Below are positions 8,759-17,919 of a DNA stretch of 64,000 nucleotides, piece after piece. The DNA is from SLRI01 sp942491185. Its GTDB lineage: Bacteria > Pseudomonadota > Alphaproteobacteria > Geminicoccales > Geminicoccaceae. The notes beneath the pieces were generated by a model. That model worked only from the letters and a program-made list of their open reading frames with translations, had not been told where the DNA came from and searched no databases. The position numbers and the translations under genes were made by a program. Within the stretch, counting starts at the first letter, position 1; each line of letters begins with the position of its first letter. The DNA lies in assembly GCA_942491185.1 (NCBI GenBank), contig CALOAB010000027.1:62001-126000 (forward strand), given 5' to 3'.

Positions 8759-8966
8759 GGTGGAAACGCCTTGCGACGGGGTTGGTCGAACCGCGGATAT
8801 AGGGATGCGGCCGACCCGATGAACGTCGCAAATGAGAAGCCTTCTTTCTGCTTCGCGACATCGCCCGTGGCGCCCGTCGCTGTCGAAAAAAGGTTGTTCT
8901 ATTTCAATAAGTTAGAAGGACAGCCCTGAGTACGCTTCGAGCCATTGAAATTGCATGTCTGCCAAC

Positions 8967-8997
8967 AGGAAAAGGAGGGGCCAATCGACCCCTCCTT
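8967..8997 (-). terminator. Probable terminator of metY
   Basis: A perfect 9-bp stem AAGGAGGGG / CCCCTCCTT (8972-8980 and 8989-8997) with an 8-nt loop. On the minus strand it is followed by TTCCTGTT, a modest T tract. It sits 20 bp past the metY stop codon. Confidence 0.65.
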
Positions 8998-9017
8998 CAC
9001 GCTTTGGCAACCCCTTG

Positions 9018-10304
9018 TCAGGCGGCCTTGGCGAGGGCCTGCTCGAGGTCCTTGATGATGTCGTCGGCGGTCTCGATGCCGACCGAGATGCGGACCACGT
9101 CGGGGCCGGCGCCGGCGGCGATCTGCTGCTCCTCGCTGAGCTGGCGGTGCGTGGTCGAGGAGGGGTGGATGATCAGCGTGCGGGTGTCGCCGATATTGGC
9201 GACATGGCTGATCATCTGGCAGTTGTCGACCACCTTCACGCCCATCTCGTAGCCGCCCTTGACGCCGAAGGTGAAGAGCGCCCCCAGGCCATTGGGGCAG
9301 TACTTGTCGACCAGCGGTGTCTTGTTCTGCGGCAGCCGCGCGTAGGAGACCCAGGAGACCTGCGGATGGTCGTCGAGCCAGGCCGCGACCTTGTCGGCAT
9401 TGGCGACGTGCCGCTCCATTCTGAGCGGCAGGGTCTCCACACCCTGCAGGAACATGAACGCATTGAAGGGCGATAGCGACGGACCCATGTCGCGCAGCCC
9501 GATCGCCTTGTTGCGCACGGTGAGCGCCAGATTGCCGAAGGTCTCCCAAAAGCGCAGCCCGTGATAGGCGTCACACGGCTCGGTCATGTGCGGGAACTTG
9601 CCGGATGCGCCCCAGTCGAACTGGCCGCCCTCGATGATCATGCCGCCGATCGAGTTGCCCTGGCCGCCGATATACTTGGTGAGCGAATGGACGATGACGT
9701 CGGCGCCCCACTTGATCGGCTGGCAGAGGTACGGCGTCGGGCAGGTGTTGTCGACGACGAGCGGGATGCCGTGGGCATGCGCGATGCCGGCGATCGCCTC
9801 CATGTCGGCGACGATGCCGTCCGGGTTGGAGGCGCTCTCGATGAAGACGGCCTTGGTCTTGTCGTCGATGGCGGCGGCAATATTGTCCGGCTCGCGCGGG
9901 TCGACGTAGCTCACCCGCCAGTCGAATTGCGGGAAGGTCTGCTTCATCTGACTGATCGAGCCGCCATAGAGCTTGGTCGAGGCCACGATGTTGTCGCCGG
10001 GGCTCATCAGGTTGAGGAAGGTGAGGAACTGGGCGGCGTGGCCGGACGCGGTGGCGCAGCCCGCCGTGCCGCCCTCCAGCGTCGCGATGCGCTCCTCGAG
10101 CACCGAGACCGTAGGGTTGGTCAGCCGCGAGTAGATATTGCCGAATTGCTGCAGGTTGAAGAGTGATGCCGCGTGGTCGACGTCGTCGAACACGTAGGAC
10201 GTCGTCTGGTAAATGGGCGTCGCCCGGGCGCCGGTGGTCGGGTCCGGGGCGGCGCCGGCGTGGATCGCCAAGGTCTCGAAACCGTATTTGGGTTGCTCGC
10301 TCAC
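9018..10304 (-). CDS. metY: O-acetylhomoserine aminocarboxypropyltransferase / sulfhydrylase
   Basis: A 428-aa PLP enzyme of the Cys/Met metabolism family. It converts O-acetylhomoserine plus sulfide (or methanethiol) to homocysteine (or methionine). ETLAIHAGAAPDPTTGARATPIYQTTSYVFDD is the typical opening, and HSLTKYIGGQGNSIGG (about residue 204) contains the PLP-binding lysine. The ISHVANIGDTRTLIIHPSSTTHRQL block identifies the MetY/MET17 branch rather than MetB or MetC. The GTG start at 10304 is preferred because AGGGAGAG lies 7 bp upstream; the frame extends to 10373 without homology. A short palindrome GCCCGA-T-TCGGGC at 10323-10335 sits just upstream. It links to the sulfate activation genes at 44.8 kb. 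Confidence 0.93.
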   Translation of the reverse strand: MSEQPKYGFETLAIHAGAAPDPTTGARATPIYQTTSYVFDDVDHAASLFNLQQFGNIYSRLTNPTVSVLEERIATLEGGTAGCATASGHAAQFLTFLNLMSPGDNIVASTKLYGGSISQMKQTFPQFDWRVSYVDPREPDNIAAAIDDKTKAVFIESASNPDGIVADMEAIAGIAHAHGIPLVVDNTCPTPYLCQPIKWGADVIVHSLTKYIGGQGNSIGGMIIEGGQFDWGASGKFPHMTEPCDAYHGLRFWETFGNLALTVRNKAIGLRDMGPSLSPFNAFMFLQGVETLPLRMERHVANADKVAAWLDDHPQVSWVSYARLPQNKTPLVDKYCPNGLGALFTFGVKGGYEMGVKVVDNCQMISHVANIGDTRTLIIHPSSTTHRQLSEEQQIAAGAGPDVVRISVGIETADDIIKDLEQALAKAA

Positions 10305-10458
10305 AGCCTTGCTCTCCCTGATGCCCGATTCGGGCGTGTCGATTGGTGGCCGGACACTACCGCCAAACGGCATTCAAGTGAAAGATGCGCCGCGCTGGAC
10401 GCTGCGCGGCCCGAACTTCTAGGATCAGCGCCGGGCGATGCCAGGGGGAGACGGCTCG

Positions 10459-11340
10459 ATGACGACGGTGGATTGCGTGCTCGACGCGAAGGCGCTGGTC
10501 GGCGAAGGGGCCATGTGGGACGAGCGCCAGCAGTTGCTCTGGTGGGTCGATATCGACTCCCGGGCCCTGCATCGCTTCGATCCCTCGACCGGCGATGATG
10601 CGCAATGGGCGATGCCGTCGCGGATCGGCTGCTTCGTCTTTCGCGAGCAGGGCGGGCTGGTCGTGGCGCTCGAGGACGGATTTGCCTTCTTCGATCCCGA
10701 GAGCGGCGCGTTCGAGTCGATTTTCGACCCGGAGCCCGACAAGCCCGGCAATCGGTTCAATGACGGCACACCCGATCCGGCCGGCCGCTTCCTCGCCGGC
10801 ACCATGCCCCTGGGCGAGCGGCTGCCCGTGGCGGCGATCTGGCGGCTCGGCAACGATCTTCGGGTCGACCAGCTGGTCGACGGCCTCAAGGTCGCCAACG
10901 GCATGGCGTTCAGCCCCGACGGCAAGCTCTTCTACTGGTCGGATTCCGATCCCTCGGTGCAGACCATCTGGCGGGCGGCTTACGACATGGACAGCGGGCG
11001 CATGGGCGAGCGGATGGTGTTCGCCACGACTCATGAGCTTGCCGGCAGGCCGGATGGCGGCACGATCGATGCGGATGGCTGCTACTGGATGGCCGGGGTC
11101 GGCGGCTGGCAGATCGTCCGCTTCACACCGGCGGGTGCCGTCGATCGGGTCATCGAGATGCCGGTCGAGAAGCCGTCGAAGATCGCTTTTGGTGGTGCGG
11201 ATCTCTCGACCCTTTTCGTCACGACGATCGGCGGCAGCCCAAGTCCTGGCACGGAGCTGCGCCAGCCGCATGCCGGCGGGCTGATGGCGCTGCGGGTGCC
11301 GGGCGTGCAGGGGCTGCCGGTCTGGCGGTTCCAGGGGTGA
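10459..11340 (+). CDS. SMP-30/gluconolactonase/LRE family protein
   Basis: A 293-aa six-bladed beta-propeller of the SMP-30/regucalcin family, whose members hydrolyse sugar lactones using a divalent metal. The metal-site residues can be matched: Glu in LVGEGAMWD (residue 16), Asn in NRFNDG (about 97-102), Asn in VANGMAFSPDG (about 147) and Asp in YWSDSD (about 160). ATG at 10459 follows AGGGGGAG; the frame is open to an ATG at 10438 with no ribosome-binding site. It is followed 1 bp later by recX, suggesting coupled translation. Substrate is likely an aldonolactone; no linked sugar dehydrogenase is adjacent. Confidence 0.88.
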   Translation: MTTVDCVLDAKALVGEGAMWDERQQLLWWVDIDSRALHRFDPSTGDDAQWAMPSRIGCFVFREQGGLVVALEDGFAFFDPESGAFESIFDPEPDKPGNRFNDGTPDPAGRFLAGTMPLGERLPVAAIWRLGNDLRVDQLVDGLKVANGMAFSPDGKLFYWSDSDPSVQTIWRAAYDMDSGRMGERMVFATTHELAGRPDGGTIDADGCYWMAGVGGWQIVRFTPAGAVDRVIEMPVEKPSKIAFGGADLSTLFVTTIGGSPSPGTELRQPHAGGLMALRVPGVQGLPVWRFQG

Positions 11341-11341
11341 C

Positions 11342-11944
11342 GTGCAGGCCATGACGGATGGTCGTGCGCCGCCGCGCCAGGCGAGGGCACGGGCCGCGAA
11401 GCCGCCGACACCGGAGCGGCTCCGGCGTCGGGCGTTCTTCTATTTGCAGCGCTTCGCGGCCAGCCGCGAGCGCCTGCGTCGGGTGTTGAGCCGCCGCGCC
11501 CAGCGTGACGCCCGTGCGCTCGAGCTGGAATGGCCGCCGGTCGAGGCGGCAATCGATGCGCTGCTCATCGACCTCGAGCGGCTGGGTCTGCTGGATGACG
11601 GCAGCTTTGCCGCGTCGCGTGCCCGCAGCCTCGCCGCCAAGGGCCGGCCGCCCCGGCGGATCGCGCAAATGCTGGCGGCGGAGGGCATCGACCAGCCGTT
11701 GATCGAGGCAGCGCTCGAGGCGTTGGCCGAGGAGCGGGAGGAGTCGGCGGGCGACCTCGAGCTGCAGACGGCGATTGCGTATGCCAGGCGGCGGCGGTTC
11801 GGTCCCTTCGCGCCGCCCGACGGCTCGGGCAAGCCGCCGGAGAAGGCGCTCGCGGCCTTCGCCCGCGCGGGCTTCTCGAGCCGGATCGCCCGCCTCGTGC
11901 TGGCCGCGGCAACGGTCGACGAGCTGCGCGACGCCGAGGGCTAG
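11342..11944 (+). CDS. recX: RecX-family regulatory protein
   Basis: A 200-aa all-helical protein resembling RecX, a modulator of RecA filaments. ERLRRRAFFYLQRFAASRERLRRVLSRRA near the N-terminus, then LERLGLLDDGSFAASRARSLAAKGRPPRRIAQ, follow the RecX three-helix repeats. The C-terminal half is longer and Ala-rich. The GTG at 11342 starts one base after the stop of the lactonase gene; an ATG at 11351 is an alternative. recA is not in the window. Confidence 0.8.
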   Translation: MQAMTDGRAPPRQARARAAKPPTPERLRRRAFFYLQRFAASRERLRRVLSRRAQRDARALELEWPPVEAAIDALLIDLERLGLLDDGSFAASRARSLAAKGRPPRRIAQMLAAEGIDQPLIEAALEALAEEREESAGDLELQTAIAYARRRRFGPFAPPDGSGKPPEKALAAFARAGFSSRIARLVLAAATVDELRDAEG

Positions 11945-12031
11945 GCCCGCGCCATCGCCAGCCGGCCTACGCGAGCCTCGAGCAGGTTGCTGGCGCTGGC
12001 ACCGCCGCTGATTGTCGGCTATGCGTCGGCC

Positions 12032-13817
12032 ATGTCCGAGGAGCACCCGAGACGCCGGCTTGCGGCCATCCTGGCGGCCGACGTGGTCGGCTATTCGCGG
12101 CTGATGGGCAAGGACGAGGCGGGCACGCTCGCCGCCCTCAAGCGGCCGCCCTCTGTTCGACCCGGCTGTGGCCGCGCATCGGGGCCGGGTGGTCAAGCTC
12201 GTCGGCGACGGGACGCTGGTCGAGTTCGCGAGCGTCGTCGACGCCGTAGCGTGCGCCATCGCGATCCAGCGCGCCGTCGCGGCAGAGGCCGGCCCCGTGC
12301 CGACCGCGATCACGCTTCGCATTGGCGTCAATCTCGGCGACGTGATCATCGATGGCGACGACATCTACGGTGATGGCGTCAATGTCGCGGCACGGCTGGA
12401 GCCGTTGGCCGACCCCGGTGGCGTCTGCATCTCCTCGATCGTCAACGAGAGCGTCGGCAGCCGGGTCGACTGCGTGTTCAGCGATGGCGGCGAGGTCGCG
12501 GTCAAGAATGTCGACCGGCCGATCCGGGTCTGGAAATGGCACCCGGACCAGGAGGCGGCGTCGACCACGCCCGATCGGGGCACGGCTGCGAGGGGCGCGC
12601 CGCTGCCCTTGCCCGACAAGCCGTCGATCGCCGTGCTGCCCTTTCTCAACATGTCGGGCGATGCGGAGCAGGAATACTTTGCCGACGGACTGACCGAGGA
12701 CATCATCACCGGGCTGTCGCGGGTCAGGAGCCTGTTCGTGATCGCGCGGAACTCGGTCTTTGCCTACAAGGGGCAGGCCGTAGCACTGGCGCAGGTGGCG
12801 CGCGACCTCGGCGTCCGCTACGTGCTCGAGGGGAGCTTGCGGAAGTCGAGCCAGCGGGTGCGGATCACGGCGCAGCTCAGCGATGCGGCCACGGGACGCC
12901 ATGTCTGGGCGGAGCGGTTCGATCGCGAACTGATCGAGATCTTCGACCTGCAGGACGAGATCACGCGCAACGTCGTGGCCTCCACGCAGACGCAGATCAT
13001 GATGGCCGAAGGTGGCCCGGGGCAGGGCGCCTCGAGCCGGGGGGAGAGCCGCCCGGACCTGGGTGTCTGGAGCCTGGTCAGCCGGTCGATGGCACGGATC
13101 CACGAGCTGACACCGGAAGCCCTGGCCGATGCGAAGCAGCTTGCCGAGCAGGCATTGGCCATCGATCCGACAGGCGCTGCCGCCTGGCGCTGCCTGTCGA
13201 TCGTCCTCTACCATCAAGCGCTGATGCTGACCGCGGCGGACTACGACGCGGCGCTGGCCGAGGCGCTCGAGCTCGCCGAGCGTTCGGTCTCTCTCGACGG
13301 CAACGACGAGTATGTCCATTGGAATCTCGGCAACGTTCTGGTGGCGCTCCGCCGGCACGACCGGGGCATCAGGGCGCTCGAGCGGGCGGTCGAGATCAAC
13401 CCCAACTACTCGACGGCACAGGGCAGCCTGGGAACCGTTCTCTGCTATGTTGGGCGGGCTACGGAAGGCATCGAGAAAAACCAGATCGCGATCCGCTCCG
13501 ATCCGCTCAATCCCAGCATCTTCTTCCGCTATTCCGGCATCGCGCTGGGCTACTACCTGATCGGCGACTTCACCCGGGCCGTCGAGTGGGCGCAAAAGTC
13601 GATCCAGCGCAATCGGTCATGGTATCTGGGGCATGTCTATCTGATGGCGGCACTGGCCCGGCTCGATCGGCAGGAGGAAGCGGCAGCCGCCCGACGGGAC
13701 TACCTGGCGCTCTTCCCGGCCGCGTCCATCGCCGGCCTAAAGCGGCTGCCGTTCGAGAGCCCCGACGACGCCGAGCGCCTCTGGGCCGGGCTGCGCCAGG
13801 CGGGCTTGCCGGACTGA
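12032..13817 (+). pseudogene. Class III adenylate/guanylate cyclase with TolB-like and TPR domains, frameshifted
   Basis: The first segment, from ATG 12032, encodes RRLAAILAADVVGYSRLMG, the start of a class III cyclase catalytic domain with its metal-binding Asp. At about 12139-12150 the frame changes by +1, and the continuation AAHRGRVVKLVGDGTLVEF ... IYGDGVNVAARLE runs in the other frame to 13817. Inserting five bases after the AAG codon would restore a family-like K-A-H-x-R sequence, so a 5-bp deletion is the simplest explanation. Downstream are a TolB-like N-terminal domain (KPSIAVLPFLNMSGD, about 170 residues in) and at least four TPRs. A GTG at 12168 could still start a truncated protein lacking the first catalytic strand. 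Probably non-functional as a cyclase, but assembly error is not excluded. Confidence 0.8.
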
Positions 13818-13829
13818 AGGTCCAAGACG

Positions 13830-14903
13830 TCAGCCCTCGGGTGCCACCGGACCGGCGACGCCGGCGTCGGCGAAGGTGGCCATGCCGGAGTGGCAGGCCG
13901 CGGCCGCCTTGACGACGCCGATCGCGACCGCCGCACCGCTCGCCTCGCCGAGGCGCATGCCGAGATCGAGCAGCGGTGGCATGTCGAGCTCGGCCAGGAG
14001 GCGGCGGTGGCCGGGCTCGGCCGAGGCGTGGCCGACGATGCAGTGGTCGAGGGCGCCGGGCCAGGCCTTGGCGAGCACGGCGGCCGCCGCGGTCGCGACA
14101 TAGCCGTCGAGGATGACGGGCGTGCGGCGCAGCCGGCCGGCGACGATGGCGCCGGTGATCGCCGCCAGCTCCCGGCCGCCGAGGTGGCGGAGCACCTCGA
14201 GCGGGTCGTCGAGCTGGCCCCGATGCCTGGCCAGTGCTGCTCGGATCACCTCGATCTTGAGCTCGAGCCCGGCACCGCTGACGCCCGTGCCGGGGCCGGC
14301 CCAGTCGGCAGGCGCGCCACCGAAGAGGGCGGTGCAGATGGCGGCGGCCGCGGTCGTGTTGGCGATGCCCATCTCGCCCACGGCCATCAGGTCGAGATCG
14401 TCGTCGGGGGCGGTGAGGCCCAGATTGAAGGCCTCGATGCAGGCGGCTTCGGACATCGCCGGCCGGGCGGTGAAATCCTCGGTCGGCCGGTCGAGGTCGA
14501 TCGGCAGGACGTGCAGCTCGGCGCCGCTGACCCTGGCCAGCTGGTTGATTGCGGCACCGCCGGCCTGGAAGCTCGCCACCATCTGCGCCGTCACCTCGGC
14601 CGGGTAGGCGGAGACGCCGAGCCACGCCACGCCGTGATTGCCGGCGAAGACGAAGATGCCGGCGCGCTCGACCTTGGGCGGGTCCTGCGCCTGCCAGCCG
14701 GCGAGCCACTCGGCGATCGCCTCGAGCCGGCCCAGCGCACCATGCGGCTTGAGCAGCTGCGGCTCACGGGCACGGGCCGTAGCGACCCCGGCGGCATCGA
14801 TCGCCGGCAGCTGGGCCAAGAGAGAGCGAATATCGGCAAGATTGCCGACCGGCGCCAAAGTGCTCAAATCCTCATCCTTTGCCGAGCCTATCCATGGATG
14901 CAT
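13830..14903 (-). CDS. cobT: Nicotinate-nucleotide--dimethylbenzimidazole phosphoribosyltransferase
   Basis: About 357 aa. It activates the lower ligand base of cobalamin by transferring phosphoribose from nicotinate mononucleotide to dimethylbenzimidazole. The family blocks are present: FVFAGNHGVAWLGVSAYP, GEMGIANTTAAAAI, GTGVSGAGLELK, and the C-terminal LGMRLGEASGAAVA with the catalytic Glu (about residue 315). ATG at 14903 is a provisional start; a TTG at 14867, preceded by AAGGA, is an alternative and would give a 345-aa protein starting near STLAPVGN. It is divergent from cobS with which it functions in nucleotide loop assembly. I looked for a cobalamin riboswitch between the two genes and saw no convincing one. 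Confidence 0.93.
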   Translation of the reverse strand: MHPWIGSAKDEDLSTLAPVGNLADIRSLLAQLPAIDAAGVATARAREPQLLKPHGALGRLEAIAEWLAGWQAQDPPKVERAGIFVFAGNHGVAWLGVSAYPAEVTAQMVASFQAGGAAINQLARVSGAELHVLPIDLDRPTEDFTARPAMSEAACIEAFNLGLTAPDDDLDLMAVGEMGIANTTAAAAICTALFGGAPADWAGPGTGVSGAGLELKIEVIRAALARHRGQLDDPLEVLRHLGGRELAAITGAIVAGRLRRTPVILDGYVATAAAAVLAKAWPGALDHCIVGHASAEPGHRRLLAELDMPPLLDLGMRLGEASGAAVAIGVVKAAAACHSGMATFADAGVAGPVAPEG

Positions 14904-15012
14904 GTATCTTACGGGCACTGCTGCGCCAATCCCCGTGCTAGCCTGTCTGCCCCGCTTGGCTTGGTGGCGTTGCCGGGCTAGCTCAAGGTGATCGTGCGAC
15001 GTTGGAAGCTGC

Positions 15013-15756
15013 ATGCTGCGTGATCTGAAAATCGCCGTCGTGTTCCTCACCCGCTTGCCGCTCAGGCTGGAGGGGCCGGTCCGCGTCAGCGACCTGGCCT
15101 CGGTGGTGCACTGCTTTCCGCTCGTGGGCCTGCTGGTCGGCGCGCTGGGTGCTTTGGTCTACCTGGCCGCCAGCCTGGCGCATTTGCCGAGCCTGCCGGC
15201 GGTCATCTTGACGATCGGTGCCATGGCGCTCTTCACCGGTGCGCTGCACGAGGACGGGCTCGCCGACACCGCCGATGCGCTGGGTGCCTTGCCCGATCGC
15301 GAGCGGGCGCTCGAGGTGATGCGCGACAGTCGGATCGGCAGCTTTGGCACCATCGCGCTGATCTTGGTGCTCACCGGCCGGCTTTCCGCCCTTGCCGGGT
15401 TCTGGAGCGCCTTCGGGGCGGCGCTCGCGATCATCGCCGCTGCCGCCTTCTCGCGCGCGGTGATGCCGGCGGTCATGTATCTGCAGCCGAGCGCGCGCGG
15501 CCGCGGGCTTGCCGCTGAGGCCGGCAGGCCTTCGGTCGAGCGCGTGCTCACGGCGCTCGCCATCGGCGTCGCCGTGGTGATCTTGCTGCTGTCGCCGGGC
15601 CAGGCCTTGAGCGCCATCTTCATCGCCTCGGCGACGGGCGCCCTTGTCGCCTGGTCGCTCGGCCGGGCGTTCGGCGGCTGCACCGGCGACACGCTGGGCG
15701 CGGTGCAGCAGCTCACCGAGCTCGCCTTCCTCTTTACGCTGGCCGCCTGGCGTTGA
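15013..15756 (+). CDS. cobS: Adenosylcobinamide-GDP ribazoletransferase (cobalamin synthase)
   Basis: A 247-aa polytopic inner-membrane enzyme that joins adenosylcobinamide-GDP and alpha-ribazole to make adenosylcobalamin. The hallmark motifs are LPL at the N-terminus, ALHEDGLADTADALG (about residues 77-91), a conserved MRDSRIGSFG, and the C-terminal GGCTGDTLGAVQQLTE. Five to seven hydrophobic segments are apparent. It is divergent from cobT and followed by cobA on the same strand. Confidence 0.94.
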   Translation: MLRDLKIAVVFLTRLPLRLEGPVRVSDLASVVHCFPLVGLLVGALGALVYLAASLAHLPSLPAVILTIGAMALFTGALHEDGLADTADALGALPDRERALEVMRDSRIGSFGTIALILVLTGRLSALAGFWSAFGAALAIIAAAAFSRAVMPAVMYLQPSARGRGLAAEAGRPSVERVLTALAIGVAVVILLLSPGQALSAIFIASATGALVAWSLGRAFGGCTGDTLGAVQQLTELAFLFTLAAWR

Positions 15757-15847
15757 ACGATGGCGGGGCGCTGCAAAGGCCGTTGACATCGGCTCGGATT
15801 CGGCAAGGTTGACCGTCGCCATCGCGCCCCGATCGCTGGAACCGCAC

Positions 15848-16636
15848 TTGTCCACTTCCCGTCCGTCTGCCGCCCCGCCGCCATGCCCGGGCAAGGTCTA
15901 TCTCGTCGGCGCCGGGCCCGGCGATCCCGAGCTCTTGACGCTGAAGGCAGCCCGGTTGCTGGCTGCAGCCGATGTCGTGCTCTACGATCGGTTGATCGGC
16001 GACGCGGTGATGGACCATTGCCGGGAAGATGCGGAGCGGATCTTCGTCGGCAAGCGCCGGGCGCGGCATCGGCTGCCGCAGCCCGCGATCCACGAGCTGA
16101 TGATCGACCGCGCGCGGCAGGGCCTGACGGTCGTGCGGCTCAAGGGTGGCGATCCGCTGGTCTTCGGCCGGGCGGGCGAGGAGATCACGAGCCTGACCGC
16201 CGCCGGCGTGCCGGTCGAGGTGGTGCCGGGTGTGACCGCGGCCGCGGGCTGTGCGGCCGAGCGGCTGCTCTCGCTCACGCATCGCGATCATGCGCAGTCG
16301 CTGGTGATCACCACCGGGCACCGCCAGGACGGGACGGTCGATCTGGATTGGCCGGCGCTCTGCCGGCCGCGGCAGACGCTGGTGATCTATATGAGCCACT
16401 ACACCACGGCTGTGATCTGCGCCGGGCTGGTCGCCGGCGGGCTGCCGCCCGACTTGCCGGCGTGTCTGGTCGAGAACGGCACCCGGGCCGACAGCCGGCA
16501 CATTTTGGCGAACCTCGCCACGCTGCCGGCGATCGTCGAGGCCACGGCGATCGAGGGCCCGGCGCTGCTGATCGTGGGCGAGGTGCTGACCGCCGCGACC
16601 GCGGTGGCCGATCAGCGGGAAGCGGCTTCCGTCTAG
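15848..16636 (+). CDS. cobA: Uroporphyrinogen-III C-methyltransferase
   Basis: About 262 aa. It methylates uroporphyrinogen III twice with SAM to give precorrin-2, the branch point to cobalamin and sirohaem. VYLVGAGPGDPELLTLKAARLL with the SAM-binding GAGPGDP, VVRLKGGDPLVFGRAGEE, and VPGVTAAAGCAA are standard SUMT motifs. There is no ATG in a suitable place; TTG at 15848 is assigned because it gives the family length, and TTG at 15809 (after AAGG) is an alternative. The stop codon overlaps the stop of the convergent MFS gene by 4 bp. Confidence 0.9.
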   Translation: MSTSRPSAAPPPCPGKVYLVGAGPGDPELLTLKAARLLAAADVVLYDRLIGDAVMDHCREDAERIFVGKRRARHRLPQPAIHELMIDRARQGLTVVRLKGGDPLVFGRAGEEITSLTAAGVPVEVVPGVTAAAGCAAERLLSLTHRDHAQSLVITTGHRQDGTVDLDWPALCRPRQTLVIYMSHYTTAVICAGLVAGGLPPDLPACLVENGTRADSRHILANLATLPAIVEATAIEGPALLIVGEVLTAATAVADQREAASV

Positions 16637-17907
16637 CTCTTGGGTTTGTTCTCGTCTGTCTCCGCCGGCCTGTGCTCGTGGCCGCGCGGGTCGAGCTTGA
16701 AGATCGCGGGCGAGGTGCGGATCAGGCCGACGAACCCGGCGCGGTCCTGGTCCGCGGGCATCGGCCGCCTGCCGATCCGGTAGACGGTGAACAGCAGGAA
16801 GAGCGCGTGCACCGCGGAGGTGTAATAGAATAGCGCGTGGCTGCCGAAGAGGGTGACGACCGTCGCGCCGATGGCGGGGCCGACCATGGCGCCGATGCCG
16901 AAGACGAGAAAGAGCCCGGCCGCCACCTCGACGAACTCGTCGGGCTGGGCCAGGTCGTTGGCGTGCGCCACTGAGAGCGAATAGATCGGGATGGCGAAGC
17001 CGCCGAAGAGGAAGCTCGTGGCGATGACGGCGCTGGCACTCGTGTCGGTCGCTATGGCCATGGCGAAGCTCGCGGCAATGGCGCCGAGCGTGGTGATGAT
17101 CAAGACGGTGCGGCGGGGCAGGCGATCGGAAAGCGCGCCGATCGGGAACTGCAGCATCGCACCGCCGGCGATGAAGGCACTCATCACCAATGCCAGCTCG
17201 GCCACGGTGAGCCCGGCGCCGCCGGCGGTGGCGAGGAGAGCGATGGGCGCCACCGTGCGGAAGGTGCCGTTGACGAGGCCAACCGAGAAGACGCCCATCG
17301 TGCCCAAGGGTGAGACGCCGATCAGCCGGCCGAGCCGCAGCCTCGGCGTCTGCAGGGGTGCCGGCAGCGGCGAGCGGGTCATCGCCAGCGGCACCAGCGA
17401 GCAGCAGAGCAGGATGGCGATCAGCGAGAAGATCTCGAAGCCGCGCGGGCTGATGATGGTCAAGACCAGCTGGCCGGCGGTGACCGAGGAGAGGTCGACC
17501 AGCCGATAGACGCTGAGCACGCGGCCGCGATCGGTGTTTGGCGTGCGCTCGTTGAGCCAGCTCTCCAGCACCAGCGTCAGGCCGGCGAAGCAGAAGCCGC
17601 CAATGGCCCGCAGCAGCATCCAGAGCCAAGGCTCGAGCAGCATGGCGTGCAGGAGCGCCGTCACCGCGTAGACCGCTCCCGTGGCGGCAAAAGCCCGGAT
17701 GTGGCCGGCGCGCGTGATCAGCCGTGGGGCGAAGATCGAGCCCAGGATGAAGCCGGCATAGAAGACCGAGCCCAGGAGGCCGATGATCGTGGGCGAGAAG
17801 GCCTCGAGATTGCCGCGCACCGCGATCAGCGTGCCGAAGAGGCCGTTGCCGGCGAGCAGCAGGCTGGCGGATAGGAAGAGTGCGGTGAACGAGGCCAGCT
17901 GGACCAT
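16633..17907 (-). CDS. MFS transporter (YcaD/quinolone-efflux-like)
   Basis: A 424-aa major facilitator with about 12 membrane helices. FAPRLITRAGHIRAFA and IGALSDRLPRRTVL are the two cytoplasmic loop 2-3 motifs of the two six-helix halves. LESWLNERTPNTDRGRVLSVYR matches the group of bacterial MFS proteins often named YcaD-like. The substrate cannot be told. The C-terminal 45 residues (PAIFKLDPRGHEHRPAETDE...) are a charged cytoplasmic tail. It is separated by 12 bp from the next gene on the same strand, upstream, so the two MFS genes probably form an operon. Confidence 0.85.
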   Translation of the reverse strand: MVQLASFTALFLSASLLLAGNGLFGTLIAVRGNLEAFSPTIIGLLGSVFYAGFILGSIFAPRLITRAGHIRAFAATGAVYAVTALLHAMLLEPWLWMLLRAIGGFCFAGLTLVLESWLNERTPNTDRGRVLSVYRLVDLSSVTAGQLVLTIISPRGFEIFSLIAILLCCSLVPLAMTRSPLPAPLQTPRLRLGRLIGVSPLGTMGVFSVGLVNGTFRTVAPIALLATAGGAGLTVAELALVMSAFIAGGAMLQFPIGALSDRLPRRTVLIITTLGAIAASFAMAIATDTSASAVIATSFLFGGFAIPIYSLSVAHANDLAQPDEFVEVAAGLFLVFGIGAMVGPAIGATVVTLFGSHALFYYTSAVHALFLLFTVYRIGRRPMPADQDRAGFVGLIRTSPAIFKLDPRGHEHRPAETDENKPKS

Positions 17908-17919
17908 GCCGCCCTGGCT

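Noticed and set aside
10305..10437. SAM-responsive riboswitch upstream of metY
   Set aside because: Common there in alphaproteobacteria, but I cannot match the SAM-II consensus. Only a short palindrome (10323-10335) is visible.
14868..15012. Cobalamin riboswitch between cobT and cobS
   Set aside because: No convincing B12-box or conserved core could be placed in this short gap.
15734..17629. Long minus-strand frame of about 630 codons over cobA and the MFS gene
   Set aside because: Arg/Ala/His-rich translation without any domain; shadow of genes in other frames.
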